Positions 45,403-57,320 are shown, counted from the stretch's first letter. The stretch is 64,000 bases of DNA from Haberlea rhodopensis (GCA_907163345.1 CAJQUN010000411.1:1-64000), one strand, 5' to 3'. The notes: generated by a model from the sequence alone, not told the origin. Translations and numbers: made by a program.

Positions 45403-45948
45403 TATGCATTAAAATACATTGTTATAACAAGACTAAGGATTGATTATTAGTATTGATGGAATGGTTAAATGTTACATTTGTGGAACCGTAATATAATCCA
45501 TTGATTATGATTATGAGTTGTGGTACAGGGACAACCAAAGGAGCGTTTTAAATGCATTGGAATATAGGAAGTGCTTTGTATTTACGATTTATGCATTTAC
45601 TCATTATAATCATATTGTTGTGAATATGGATTATTATATGCTCATGGTTTGGGGGTTGTTCCTATAGGTGCATTTTGACATGGAGGTTGGTGCAGTGAGC
45701 AGTGTGAGGAGTGCTATCGGTATAGATGAACATGAATTATTGGTATAGTTTCTATGCGGGGTAGAGTAAATCTATAGCTTTACATTCATTTTGTGTGAAT
45801 GTAATTAATTCTTTTTTTTGAAATTTTTTTTGGCACTGTAATCCTTAAGCTCAAGGCATCAACATGAACTCTTATACTATGATGAATGCATGTTTAACTC
45901 TCTTAATGCACTAATTCCACACTTAAAGTAGCGAGGCCTTACAATAGA

Positions 45949-46480
45949 TATATTGTTCTTGCCCGTGTTTAACACACACATCAATCAATAGACACTCACA
46001 TAACTAGCAATAATGTTAGGTTTGTAGACCAATTTAGATGGATTGGACTCGAGGGATCACCTCACACATATTTCGTTGAATATATGCAATCTCTTCTCAC
46101 TCTTACAATTGATAATTGCATATTATATATGAATCTTGAGCAACCAATAGTTCCCATGCTTAGATCCATAAAAATTTTATGTAATAATTCCGCTGCATAT
46201 TTTAAGAGAAACATCAATGTTGTTTTATTCCTAATATCCTTGTCATTGATGATGAAATCTTATGTTAAAAGTCTAACTTTTATTTAGTGGTAATATTGTA
46301 ATTCAAATTTTTTAAATGGTTCTAGAAAAACACACTTATAATCATATTTTTTATTTAATACTTTTTATTGTACATAATAATGAAACTTTTCGTAAATAAT
46401 TAAAAAACAAAATGTCTTATAAATCATCAAGATAAACTTTAGATCGTCTAATTGAGTAAATCTGATGGCAGTTTACTAGC
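45949..46480 (+). other. AT-rich flank, possible copia relic
   Basis: Right flank of solo LTR E. The frame around 46140-46270 has RSIKILCNNSAAYFKRN, faintly like the CDNSAA motif of copia RNase H. It is too short and decayed to be sure. Otherwise I see nothing. Confidence 0.25.
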
Positions 46481-47643
46481 GTTATAACCTAAGTCACATA
46501 AGTCTGATGCGAGAGCGGATGTGGATGCGGATGCGGATGCGGATGCGTCAATTTGCAAAAAAATTGAGTGTGGGTGCGCCTTAATGCGCCTATTAAAAAT
46601 TAATAAATAAATAAATATATATACATACACACTGATGAAATGAAGTTAAACATACATAATATACATCATATTTAACAAACTCACATCATTATTATATTAT
46701 TTACAAATTTACAATATGAAGTTCTTAACAACTTTGGTGTTTGCAGCTTTACCATTCTTAAAAACAATTAAAATTAGATTTTACTGAAGAATCTAACATT
46801 TGCAGCTTTGCAAAAATGTTATAGCCAGTGATACAACGTAATTTGAATCTTGTATTTGATCGTTCGTCTAGTAAGAATTCTCCGAAAAATATATTGTAGA
46901 AATAGAAATGAAGTATTAAAGTTTTGTTTTATTTTAAGATATAAAATAACGAATTTGAAAAATGAAACCAAATTGTTCATATTTATTTCAACATGTTTAG
47001 TAATAGTATGAATTTTCTTAAAAAATGACTCATATTATTTTCGGAGATTTATATTATTACTTTATGAAATGACTAATATAAACATTTAAATTAACTCCAT
47101 AAAAATAAAATTTTTATTTATAAAGTTCATTCTATTAAATTTCATGCAAAAAACTAAGATATCAAATTTATTATTATTTACTCCGCAAAAATGTTACAAA
47201 ATCACAGATTTATCATACTTTATTTTATCACATATTTTAATCTTTCATATGTTATTATGTCTTTTCATGATTCATTATCTATCTATTTACCATATAATAT
47301 AATTTTCTTACAAACCCGAAATACCTAGAAACCATAAAAATTCATCTAAACCCAAAATCGAAGAATTTTTTTTATAATTACAAAAAAAAAAAATCGGAGA
47401 ATTAAGGAGGATTAACAAGATTTAGTAATTTAGTGCGCGACTTAGTAAATCTTAGTGCGCGAATTAGGAAATCTTAGTGCGCGAATTATAAAATCTTAGT
47501 GCGTGAACCAGAAATTCTTAAAGCGCGAACTAGAAATTCTTAAGTCGCCTTAATGCGACGCACGCGCACCGAGTTCGCCAGTTCGCGGCCGAAGCGCCTA
47601 TGCGTGGAGGGGGGTAGGAGGATTATGTGACTTAGGTTATAAC
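46481..47643. mobile_element. Non-autonomous terminal-inverted-repeat element
   Basis: 1,163 bp with perfect 21-bp inverted ends, 46481-46501 (starting GTTATAACCTAAGTC) and 47623-47643. Next to the ends are GC-rich blocks unlike the AT-rich middle: a GATGCG repeat (46505-46550) on the left; on the right, AATCTTAGTGCGCGAATTA-type units of about 25 bp (47420-47530) and a CG-rich block (47540-47610). It has no ORF of note. The superfamily is unclear because the flanks give no convincing target duplication. Confidence 0.65.
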
Positions 47644-48837
47644 TAGGGAGACAACAAGGGTATTTTTCACCCAATCAATGCATAGAGAGAATTTTCACTT
47701 TTAAATGATATTAAAGTTCATCACGTTAATATATATTTGGTATAAAAAATTGACTAATATTTCATTTATTGTCTAGTGGTAACCCTTACACGTATTGTGT
47801 TCACATAATATTATAATTTGAAAATATTGTTAGTATTGCAAATTTATATAATTAATGTAAAATAAACTTTAGATAATAATAATAATATCGAATTTAAATA
47901 ATCTATGGATAATATAGAATTGAACTCTTCAATCTAAATTTTTTAGATATAAAATATTGTGTTTTCTTTTCTATATAGGGAGAGAGTCGAAAGTTTTTTT
48001 ACTCACAACGCGATTCGATCTAGAGTCTTTCCTCAAAATGGAGAGGTGAACTTACCACTATTAGAAGCTCAAAATGTTAAATTTGGGTTTGTGAGAAAGC
48101 AATATTTAATTCAAAATTTTATGAAGTTTTGAGAATTTTTAAACTCATGAAACTGAGAAAGGTGTAAATGTTTGTTTGTAACCTTTAAGAAAAACTGTTC
48201 GATTCTTAACTCAGCTAATTTTCAGAATTTCCATAACTTTGCTACCAGAAAGATACGAACATCAAGCAAGGTGTTTTTTACAAAAATTGCAAATTATAAC
48301 AAAAGAGGAAATTACAAAAATAGTGGTATTTTCAAACTACCCCAAAAGACTAATCAAATATGCTGCCAAAGAAATTATCTTTTAACAAAGTAGTCCCAAA
48401 TAAATATTTTTTTTTATCAAATATAGTCCCCCTGAAAATTAGTTTTAACAAAGCTGGTCCTTAAATCTTTAACAAACTTGGGATTTTTGTTAAAAATAAT
48501 TTATGTGGAACTATATTTGATAAAAATATGTATGACCAACTACTTTTGTCGAAATTTAATTTTTTTGGACTATATTTGATTATGAATAAAAGTTTGGAAA
48601 TATTATTTCCAACTACTCATATTCTGTAACAAAATTAGGGCTCTCATTAAAATATAATAAATTATTACAAATTCTTTTGTTGGATAAAGTTTATGGGTTT
48701 CCCAAGAATTTGAAATGGTTACGGAAAATTTAAATAATCCGATGGTATTCAACGTGCGCGATTAGATATTTTTTTACCGGAAAAAAATAAGTAAATACTG
48801 TCACGGGGTGTCGGGAAAGATAGTGCTAGAACATTGA

Positions 48838-48921
<84 letters not shown>

Positions 48922-49267
48922 ATGTGAATTTTTTTAAAATTTTTTTGGATATATATATATATATATATATATGCCATGTGAATTTTTTTAAAAATTTTTT
49001 CGGTCACTGTCTAGATTCGAATCCGAATCAATCCCAAAATGGGATATGAGACTTACCACCCGACTAAGACTGGAGTCTCTATTTATATTTCTATAATTGA
49101 GTTTTAGAACATTTTTAAATTTGTACTATGCCACGAGGATAATTACAACCATTTGATCTCAACATGACATTAATATTTAAGTATATCAACATTGGACTAG
49201 AAAAAGATTTGTTTGATATTTTTTTGATCACATCTTGCTTTCTTTTTTTAATATACATATTCAGGGT
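47644..49267. other. AT-rich DNA with foldback and TA repeat
   Basis: No gene. About 48310-48620 has imperfect inverted ends (GTATTTTCAAACTACC... against ...AAAGTTTGGAAATATT), perhaps a small MITE-like relic. 48844-48975 holds three TATATA runs separated by the directly repeated GCCATGTGAATTTTTTTA. Confidence 0.4.
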
Positions 49268-49373
49268 CATATGATCGGGGTTTTTTATTAAAATAATCGA
49301 ATTAAAAAAATAATTTAACAAAATATCCGAATTTTAAATTCGTTTTTAAAATGACTCAAAACGCAATCTGAGA

Positions 49374-49520
49374 TGGCGCCTTCATGTAAAGGCGCCATCT
49401 AAGATGGTGGCTTCTGTATCCGATAAAAAAATTAATTGAAGGCGCCATCTTGGATGGCGCCTTCATATAAAAAATTAATTTTTTTTATGAAGGCGCCATC
49501 CAAGATGGCGCCTTCTCGGG
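49374..49520. repeat. Subterminal GATGGCGCCTTC palindromes, left
   Basis: Alternating GATGGCGCCTTC and GAAGGCGCCATC units, for example around 49440-49515. The same motifs occur at 51485-51625 near the right end. They probably act as transposase binding or foldback sequences. Confidence 0.82.
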
Positions 49521-49757
49521 TATAAATACCCCGGCCGAGCCCTTCATTTTTCATACCGAAGCGAAAATCACATATTATCATAGTTTCTTATCTTATTTTT
49601 ATCGTTAAAATTGTTCAATCTCCAATCTCAATTAACCACTCTCGAAGTATTTTTCAAGTAAAAATGTTGTTATATTATTGATTTTATCATATTGATTTTA
49701 TTATATTTATTTTATGAATTTATTAATTATTTGTAATATTTTATAAATTTTTCAGAT
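49521..49757 (+). promoter_or_regulatory. MULE promoter and leader
   Basis: TATAAATA at 49521-49528 right after the left subterminal repeats. The leader ends ATTTTTCAG immediately before the ATG, with a GTAAAAATG-like donor near 49659, so a leader intron is likely. Confidence 0.6.
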
Positions 49758-51175
49758 ATGTCGATTCAAATATTATTATATTGTGGAGGTAATATATTAC
49801 AGGATTTGGATACCATTAGATATGATCGTGGTCCAATAAGAGTTACCACAATATCTCGCACAATTAATTTTATGCAGTTGTTGACCGAAATATATAATAT
49901 CACGGGCATCGATGGCAACCAGTTTCTTCTGAAAATACATGTAAGACATATGTTTAGAGATTTTGCCGGGGTACGACAGACAATTTTGCCAATCGATAAT
50001 GATTATAATTTAGCATGGCTATTGGATTCAGAACAAGGTCTTAGTTGCTTGGAACTTTACATAGAAACGGAACAAAGAAACTATGATTATATTCCAGAAA
50101 ATGTAGATTGTTTGCCTGTAGTTGCAGAACGACCGACTGTCTCCGGTAGACACCACGATGACGATCCAATAGATGCTGATGTTATATCTCCTGAGCCACT
50201 AGCAGACAGTTTCGCTGAATTGGGAAATGATATTCAGTCAGAACCAGACGATATTCCGTCCGAGGATGATGCTGATGACGATGAGGTTGACATTTGTGTC
50301 ATGTCAGAAACAATTGCAGATGAAGATGAAGGGATCCCAATCACCCAGGAAGTGTCAGTTAATGTACCGGAGACAACCACGACAACTAGTCATGTCCTTT
50401 ATCCAACAATTCCATTCTTCTCAATGACACATCCTGAAGTATTTGCAGACTCAGTAGACATTCCAACAGGTAAATGGGGTAGTTATTACGATTACTCCAA
50501 AGGGGATATGCATGTAGATATGGTCTTCAAAAATAAAGCACATCTGCAGGCAGCTGTAAAGGATTACTCTGTACGTGTTGCAAAACGAGAGTACCGCGTT
50601 GTGAAAAGTACAAAAACATTGTGGAAAGTTGTGTGCAAACACAGTACAGAAGATGCACCTTGTAGATGGTACATGCGCGCCTCGTTGAAGAAGAAAGTTG
50701 GATTATTCAAAATAAACAATATGGAGGTTCTCACACATGCCTTTTGAGTGAGCTGTCTATCGATCATGCAAATTTGGACAAAAACATGATTGCTAGCTTG
50801 TTAGTGGGAATTGTTCGGCGTGATCCAGCTTTCGAGATAAAGTATGTAATTCAAACAGTCAAAGACAAATATGGATTTGAGATCTCTTATGCAAAAGGAT
50901 GGTTTAGTTTGCGACGTGCTGTTGAGAATGTGTATGGGACATGGGAGAGCTCCGTTCAGAAACTGCCTTACTATACGGGAGCTTTGCAAAAATGGAATCC
51001 CGGCACCGTCATTGAGTGGGTTCACCTTGACAATGCCAGACCAAGAGAGAAGACATTGAATTACGTGTTCTGGGCCTTCCGACCATGTGTAGAAGGATTT
51101 CAACACATTGCCGCCGACGTCGCCGCCGCCGCCGTTCCGAAATACAAAAATCCGGCAAAAATTAAAAATTTGTAA
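49758..51175 (+). pseudogene. Mutator-like transposase, N-terminal half only
   Basis: Two open parts, 49758-50747 and 50666-51175, separated by a one-base frameshift near 50725. The first has an N-terminal PB1-like region (about residues 1-115), a long acidic linker (DDEVDICVMS and similar) and the start of the MuDR DNA-binding domain (DMHVDMVFKNKAHLQAAVKD, then WKVVCKHSTEDAPCRWYMRA). The second continues with YGGSHTCLL, IQTVKDKYGFEISYAKGWFS and WVHLDNARPREKTLNYVFWA to FRPCVEGFQH. There, just before the catalytic MULE domain should begin, it switches to an Ala-rich tail and stops. The DDE core is missing, so the product could at most bind ends. Confidence 0.87.
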
Positions 51176-51484
51176 ATCATCCGACGGTTTGCCATTATCT
51201 CGAAACTATAACTAATTTTTCAATAAAAACTACAAAACAACAAAATTTAAAAACAACCAACAACATATTTCAAATTTTACAACTTTCAAAAATTTCGATT
51301 CAAACTTGTAATGTTACCTGAAATTCAAAAATGTTGAACAAGCAAGCTCCAGAAATGATAAATCACGATGATTTTTTAATTTTTCCACAATAATATACAA
51401 AGATCTGAGATGAGAATGAGAAAATTTCAGAAAGGCCGAAGAGAAATGAGGAAGAAGAAGAGGGTCGGCGATTTATTTTTATAC

Positions 51485-51704
51485 TGAAGGCGCCATATAC
51501 TGAAGGCGTCATCTTGGATGGCGCCTTCATTAAAAAATTATTTTTTTATTTGAAGGCGCCATCCAAGATGGCGCCTTCAATATTTTTTTTCAAATTACCT
51601 GAAGGCGCCATCACAGATGGCGTTTTGGGTCATTTTAAAAATGATTTTCAAATTCGGATATTTTGTTAAATTTTTTTTTTTTCGAATAATTTGTTAAAAA
51701 ACCC
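51485..51704. repeat. MULE right terminal inverted repeat
   Basis: Mirror of the left end: GAAGGCGCCATC palindromes, then TTTTGGGTCATTTTAAAAATG, ending AAAAAACCC at 51704. Confidence 0.85.
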
Positions 51705-51714
51705 CATATGATCG

Positions 51715-54530
51715 TGTCACTATGTAGGATTGAGATATCGTTTGGTATGCTTTTTGTTAATTAATTGTTTGATATCAAAAGAAATTAGTGAAAATGGTTA
51801 AATTTTATTAATCAGCCTTTTGGAATCAAACATAAAAATACCGACTTCATAGTGAATTAGCTAAGCCATGCTATAATCTATAAATTTAATTAATAACATT
51901 ACATACAATTTCAAATCGCGAAACTGACGATTTTGATTATAGAATTGATGATTTCAATCTCATAAAATGTCCATCCGGAATCAAGCCACTTACATATAAT
52001 TTCGATTCTCGGTTTTGTTACAAATTTGAACTTCAAATTTTTTTTAATTTTTTTTTGAAATTGTAGGAAAAGATAGTGGCAATACTCGTGAGATAATCAA
52101 ATTAATTAAAGTTGATTATTTAACAATTGGAGCTGAACTTATCGACCGAGCAGACTGACAATAATCACATGATTAATTTATATTATTCCAATAAATGAGA
52201 ATACACGTGAAAAAGATCATATTTTGATGAAAGCATGAAATTGTGCTTTTGAAATTATGATTGACACGTATCACGCCTTAAGATCGGGACCGATAACACT
52301 GGCTTTAATTTCCAAATAAAAACTTGAAATCAATAAGCAATGTAATACCGAATTCAACGAAAAAATATATATTATTCCATAAAAAAATAATTGTCTTTAC
52401 AACTGAAATTTAAATTACATCACCAATTCATAAAATGTCTTAAAACGAAATAAAGCAACGAAAGCCTAATTAACAAAAATTAAAGTCTTTAACTCATAAA
52501 AACGTAGCGTATTACCAACCCCAAATTTGGTGTTGTTCTTCGTCTTCAATTTCTTCCTCATTTTTATCTGGGGAGGAAGAGTAAGAACTGAGTGTTTGGG
52601 AAAATATTTAGCAAGTGGGGGCAAATCGAATGTGACAACATAAAATATAATCATAATTTTTTTCAAAATATATCATAATCAGATCATAAACTGATATGAA
52701 TAATGAAACACAGCTTAACAGAATTCCTCTCATCGAGCCAGAGCAGAACATATCATATCAGAAATATTTTTCATATACGTTAAGCATAAAAAATCATCTA
52801 ATTTCTTCATAGTACTGACATCAGTTCTCTAGAATTAACCCTCATAGATTTCAGTTTTAAAAGATTATATACCCATCATATATAATCGATATAGTATCAA
52901 AACTTATATGCCACATCGTCACGTGACCATTGCGACACATCAACAATAACAATAATAATAACATGTCGTCCATTCCAGCGATATTCAATATCACCGTTCA
53001 TTATATCATAATCCAAGAGTAATATGAATATCTCATACGTCAACACGTACATGATAGTCGATAATTAAGATTAAGTTATTCCTAACATCCAACGCTCGTC
53101 AAGTATCTATATATATTTAATATTTTAAAATTAGCTCATTACAATAGCCTCAACATATAAATACAATCTCTAATCACATTTACGATAGCCTAAAAATAAA
53201 TTCACCCAAATTATGAAACTTCTCGATAATACTTTTCCACCGAAATTATATAGATCATTATATGTAAAATGCAACAATAACTCATTTAAAATTAATCATT
53301 TTTCTTTCGAACAATGTTTTCAAATTTATATGAAATGGAACAGAACCCTTAAACCCATATCCTTCTTAATTATAATTGCAAATTACTCAACTAAACCTCA
53401 TATCGTTTAGCCCAACATCTAAATTAGAATTCACAAATTCAATTACATGTCTTTAACACTTGAAATCCATCAGTTACTGAAACAAGGCAATTAAAATTCC
53501 ATAAGCTAATTATTATTTAGAATTCTTTAAGCTTTCTTTTCATACCAATTCATATATAATCTAAAAGAGATTCAATAATTCATTTATAATCCAAAATAAT
53601 TCCAATTTTTATTTAATTATTATGCATAAGCTGCACAAGCTTTACTTGCAACCCATCAACTAGAACTTTACGTCTAAAAGCTCAAGCAAAGTTCAAACAA
53701 CATTCTGCACAAATTTCTTTTTTATTTCAAAATTTAAGAAACCTCCAACAATATTTCTTGATAAAGCTTACCATAAACAAAAACTAGTAGCACAAGGCAT
53801 GTGTTCGAATCTCGTAAACAACCACTTTGCAATACAAGAAATATTTTACCAACTTTAGGTCCAAAATAGCCCAACCCCTTCAGGGTCTCATGCATAACGA
53901 GTTTTCGTGTACCGGGTTTGCTCATTTTTTATAAATATAAAAAATGATTATTTTTCCTATTTGATTTGGAGTAGCGTTGTTTTATTCGCTCTAGCGACGT
54001 GTAAATAATTTTATGCTTATACACCACGAGTTCATTATGCTGCAAATTTTGCCAAACGTTTTGTCCAGCCAAAAGCATTAATTATTTGCCAACAATCCCA
54101 TGTTTTGCCTAACAATAAAGCATCCAACTTTTTTTTGTAACATTGTCAAAAAGAGGACAAACCCGAAAAAGGAAAAAAATCAAAAGAAATGTGCTGCAAT
54201 CTGTCTGTATCATATGATACTATGGATAAGGTTGGATGAGAACTATATTTTTCAAATTAAGGTGCATCTTTTTAAAAACTAAACTTATTTACTATAATGA
54301 TTGGATCTTCGCTATATTCATGGGTAGATCCAATCATCAATGGGGTATATTCAAAACCAACATTCAGAATCCGAGCGGAAAAGCAAATACACCATATTTT
54401 ATAAGCAAATATTTAACACATTAAATTATGGTTTCGCATTAATTTAATTACCCTAAATTGGTTAAGCGACTAAATTGATAACCAATTTTTAGGGACTGAG
54501 TTTATTTTGGTGTACACTGAATACATCGAA
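51715..54530. other. AT-rich intergenic DNA, nothing recognised
   Basis: About 2.8 kb with only short ORFs and no motif I can assign. CATATCATAATC-type and ATAATCGATATAG-type AT-rich sequence around 52680-53200 may be an old LTR in reverse, but I see no ends. Confidence 0.4.
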
Positions 54531-55400
54531 GCTCAAGTTGACTCTCATATATCGTGAAGTAAATGTATGTTGCGATCGGGTAACATACGGCATGTATCTC
54601 TATCATTTGATATATGATTTGATGAACTATGTGATTTATGTGAAATTTCGTGGCTACGTGATTTTAATTAAATTATGTGGTATTCATAACATTTATGATT
54701 GACATATCGATGTATGCAAATAAATATTTTGTTAACACACATCATTTTTATACATACATCGATGCATTATATACACGTTGAGCTATGATCCTTAAATACT
54801 CTGTTATTTTTGGACTATGGGATAATCATTTGAGATTGGTACCGCGAGACTATGACCGGTATTAAATGGCCGAAAGGTATATGGAATCATGGTCTCCTCT
54901 GATTACCATGATTTGTTGAGACGAGTGATTGATGGCACTTTGCTGATGTCATCCTGTGTATATCCCTGATTGTGATGCTGAGACTTGGGATGTGATAACG
55001 CTTTGACAATGCATCACTGATTATCTTTTATGCTTGGCATTCGATTGATTCTGAAATACCCAGTGGATGGGTGATTGGTCTGATACCGACATGACATGAC
55101 ATGACATTCATTGCATTGCACTGCATTTCATTTCATATATCATTTTATATATACATGTTGTATTGTTTTGATCGTTCCTGACTCCCAAAAAGAGTGATGA
55201 CCTCTAGGCATCAATAAGAGGCTGGATTACCTCTCTTTATCTTCTTCCAGGAACCAAATAACCAAGATAGATCTTAAATAGACTTGCTAGATCAGAAATA
55301 AATGTTAGAAGGGCGCCGGAAGATTTTTCCGGTGGACCCCTCTGACGCTCAAGTCAAATGATTGGAGATATGGGAAAAACCTGTAATGGAATAGCTGATG
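54531..55400. other. Non-coding, probable decayed LTR
   Basis: It contains GACATGACATGACATGACAT (55088-55107) and the run CATTGCATTGCACTGCATTTC, features often seen in plant gypsy LTRs, and GGTGGACCCCTCTGACGCTC near 55332. No ends, primer site or coding sequence found. Confidence 0.35.
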
Positions 55401-55975
55401 TATGGTAGTGCGTATAGGGAAAAATGCATACCTGAAACTTGTATTGGTTTACTATTTATAGGGTTTACCTCGCTCATATGTGACTCGGAGCAGTAAGGCC
55501 ACGATCCATATGATTCCTAGGACTTCGGAACATGTTTGCCAACTGATAAAACCATTACTCATTCCCACTCCCTGAAATCTACATACAACATTAGGAAGAT
55601 AATTATGCTCCCACTGACCCTTTTGTATACACAAGGTTCATCTACTTTCTTGATGAAACAAAACTCTTTGATTACATCATCAAAATGAAGATTCCTGATG
55701 GATTAACCATGGAAACTGGTGTGAATGTTTCATCGTAGTCAATACTATGAACTTGTTTGAAACATTTAGCAACCAATCGCCCTTTAAAGGTTCGTATGTT
55801 GTCATCCAAGTCAGTTTTCTTCTTGAAAACTCATTTGCAGCCTACTGGTAGTACCCCTTCAGGTGGGTCAACCAAAGTCCATACTTTGTTTACATACATG
55901 GATTACATATCAGATCTCATGGCCTCTAGAAATCTCTCAGAATCAGGGCCCACTATACTTTCTTGGTAGGTTGAA
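55400..55975 (-). pseudogene. pol: Antisense copia reverse transcriptase relic
   Basis: On the minus strand pieces of a copia reverse transcriptase appear in order: KKTDLDDNIRTFKGRLVAK (near 55830-55775), FKQVHSIDYDETFTPVSMV (55770-55710), and DEPCVYKRVSGSIIIFLMLY with VD (about 55645-55570), the approach to the YVDD site. Intervening parts are deleted and frames change, so this is an old relic. LTR J begins right after it at 55979. Confidence 0.75.
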
Positions 55976-56716
55976 GGCTGTGATGACCGAGAATTAATGG
56001 TGTAAATCTTGGTGTGATAATTATCCTTAATGGATTTTTAAGTGTGGCAAATATGAATTAATTACGGTGTTGGGACTACCGAGGATTTTAAATCTGGTAT
56101 TTGGGGTCGTTGGATCCAAGGGTTGAGATTGTATTCTCATCGTTGTGTTAAACCTTGTAATTGGGTTTTTGGTGGTCTCTGGGGTCTGTGGTGCTTTGTG
56201 TTGGGACTGGTAATGAGAATTGAGATTGAGAGGTAATTATTGAACACAAATGATTTCTAATAGATTTCGGAGCCTTGGTACTATATATACCAAGTGGACT
56301 CAATGTTCCGTCATTATTTCCTCTCCCCTCTCTCCCCTCTTTCACGCCAACACCCCCCCCCCCCCCCCCCCCCAAAACAAAACCTTTCTCTTTTCTCCCT
56401 TGGAGGAAAATCGTTGGAGGCTCGACTTGGGAGCCAGATTTCTCGAAGATAACTTGGTAATCTCATTCCCCTCGCATTTATCTTCGTTTTGATTGTAGTA
56501 TTGCTAAGTTTGGGCATGTTTTAAGTTGGGTTTGGATTTTGGGAGATTTTGAAGAATCTTGGATTCTTGTTACTCTTGATTTAAAATGTGTTTTAACCCT
56601 TATTGGATGTCCAATGGTGTTTTAATTGTTGTTGGTTTGAGTTGGAAGGAGTTGGGTGTGGTTTGTGGAGGTTTTTAAGCTTTTAAAAATGGTAGTTTTC
56701 GGGTTTGTGCAGCGAC

Positions 56717-56890
56717 CGATCGATCGGTAGCATCTTACCGATCGATCGGTGTAAGTGCGTAGCGATGGGTTTAATTCCGACGTTTTACCGATCGATCGAT
56801 GGCACTTATCGATCGATCGGTGCAATGCCGTGGTCAAAAATGTAATTTTTTGGTTTTTACCGATCGATCGGTAGGTTGAGCGATCGATCG
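56717..56890. repeat. GATC palindrome array (LTR J)
   Basis: CGATCGATCG starts at 56717, 56739, 56789, 56810, 56861 and 56881, with steps 22, 50, 21, 51 and 20: three clean pairs. Most are flanked C...G, giving CCGATCGATCGG. Confidence 0.95.
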
Positions 56891-57228
56891 GTAGGTCGGA
56901 GATTTTGGAAATTATTTTGTGATGTGGTGTCGGTGCATGCTTCGCCCGGGGTCTTTTTAAATGGTTATCGTCATGGATTAATGATATAATTGGGGATTAC
57001 GAACGTGCTTGGGCACGTGGTTGCATGCTCATTAATAATTGTAAGTTATTTTATGTGTTAGCACATGATTCATCAGGTCACGGGACTAAGGCAAGTCTGA
57101 TTCGGACTACGGAATTCTAAGGTACGTATAACGTACGGGCATAACCTTATATCTTATCGCAATTGTTGAATGCATGGTATATTGAAATCGCAATAAATGG
57201 ATTTGTATTGTGAATATATGGTGCCGCT

Positions 57229-57320
57229 ATGAAGCGAGCAACAGTTGAGATGTTGTCGCTATGGAGCGAACATCGGTTATGAATACCGCTGCTATTGAGC
57301 AAGCGATGAAATGGGATTGT
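57229..57320. repeat. CGCT...AGCG hairpins (LTR J)
   Basis: CGCTATGAAGCG, TCGCTATGGAGCGA and CGCTGCTATTGAGCAAGCG lie in a row. The first also occurs in the I LTR. Confidence 0.7.

Larger units (their letters stand above)
44780..45943 (+). repeat. Solo gypsy LTR E, right half
   Basis: Continues E after the ATCGC duplication. It contains the remaining GATC motifs (44794-44930), the core GGTACGT-n-ACGTACGG (about 45083-45103) and CGCT...AGCG hairpins (45225-45402). It ends GGCCTTACA and is followed by ATAGA (45944-45948). There is no primer site after it, as expected for a solo LTR. Confidence 0.9.
49278..51704 (+). mobile_element. Mutator-like transposon, internally deleted
   Basis: 2,427 bp with long inverted ends (about 100 bp, starting GGGTTTTTTA on both sides) and a direct repeat CATATGATCG outside each end (49268-49277 and 51705-51714), i.e. 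a 9-10-bp target duplication typical of Mutator-like elements. Just inside each end are several copies of GAAGGCGCCATC and its complement, forming palindromes. It holds a truncated transposase gene with a TATA box. Confidence 0.9.

Noticed and set aside
48834..49049. ORF rich in Ile and Tyr
   Set aside because: Translation of a TATATA microsatellite.
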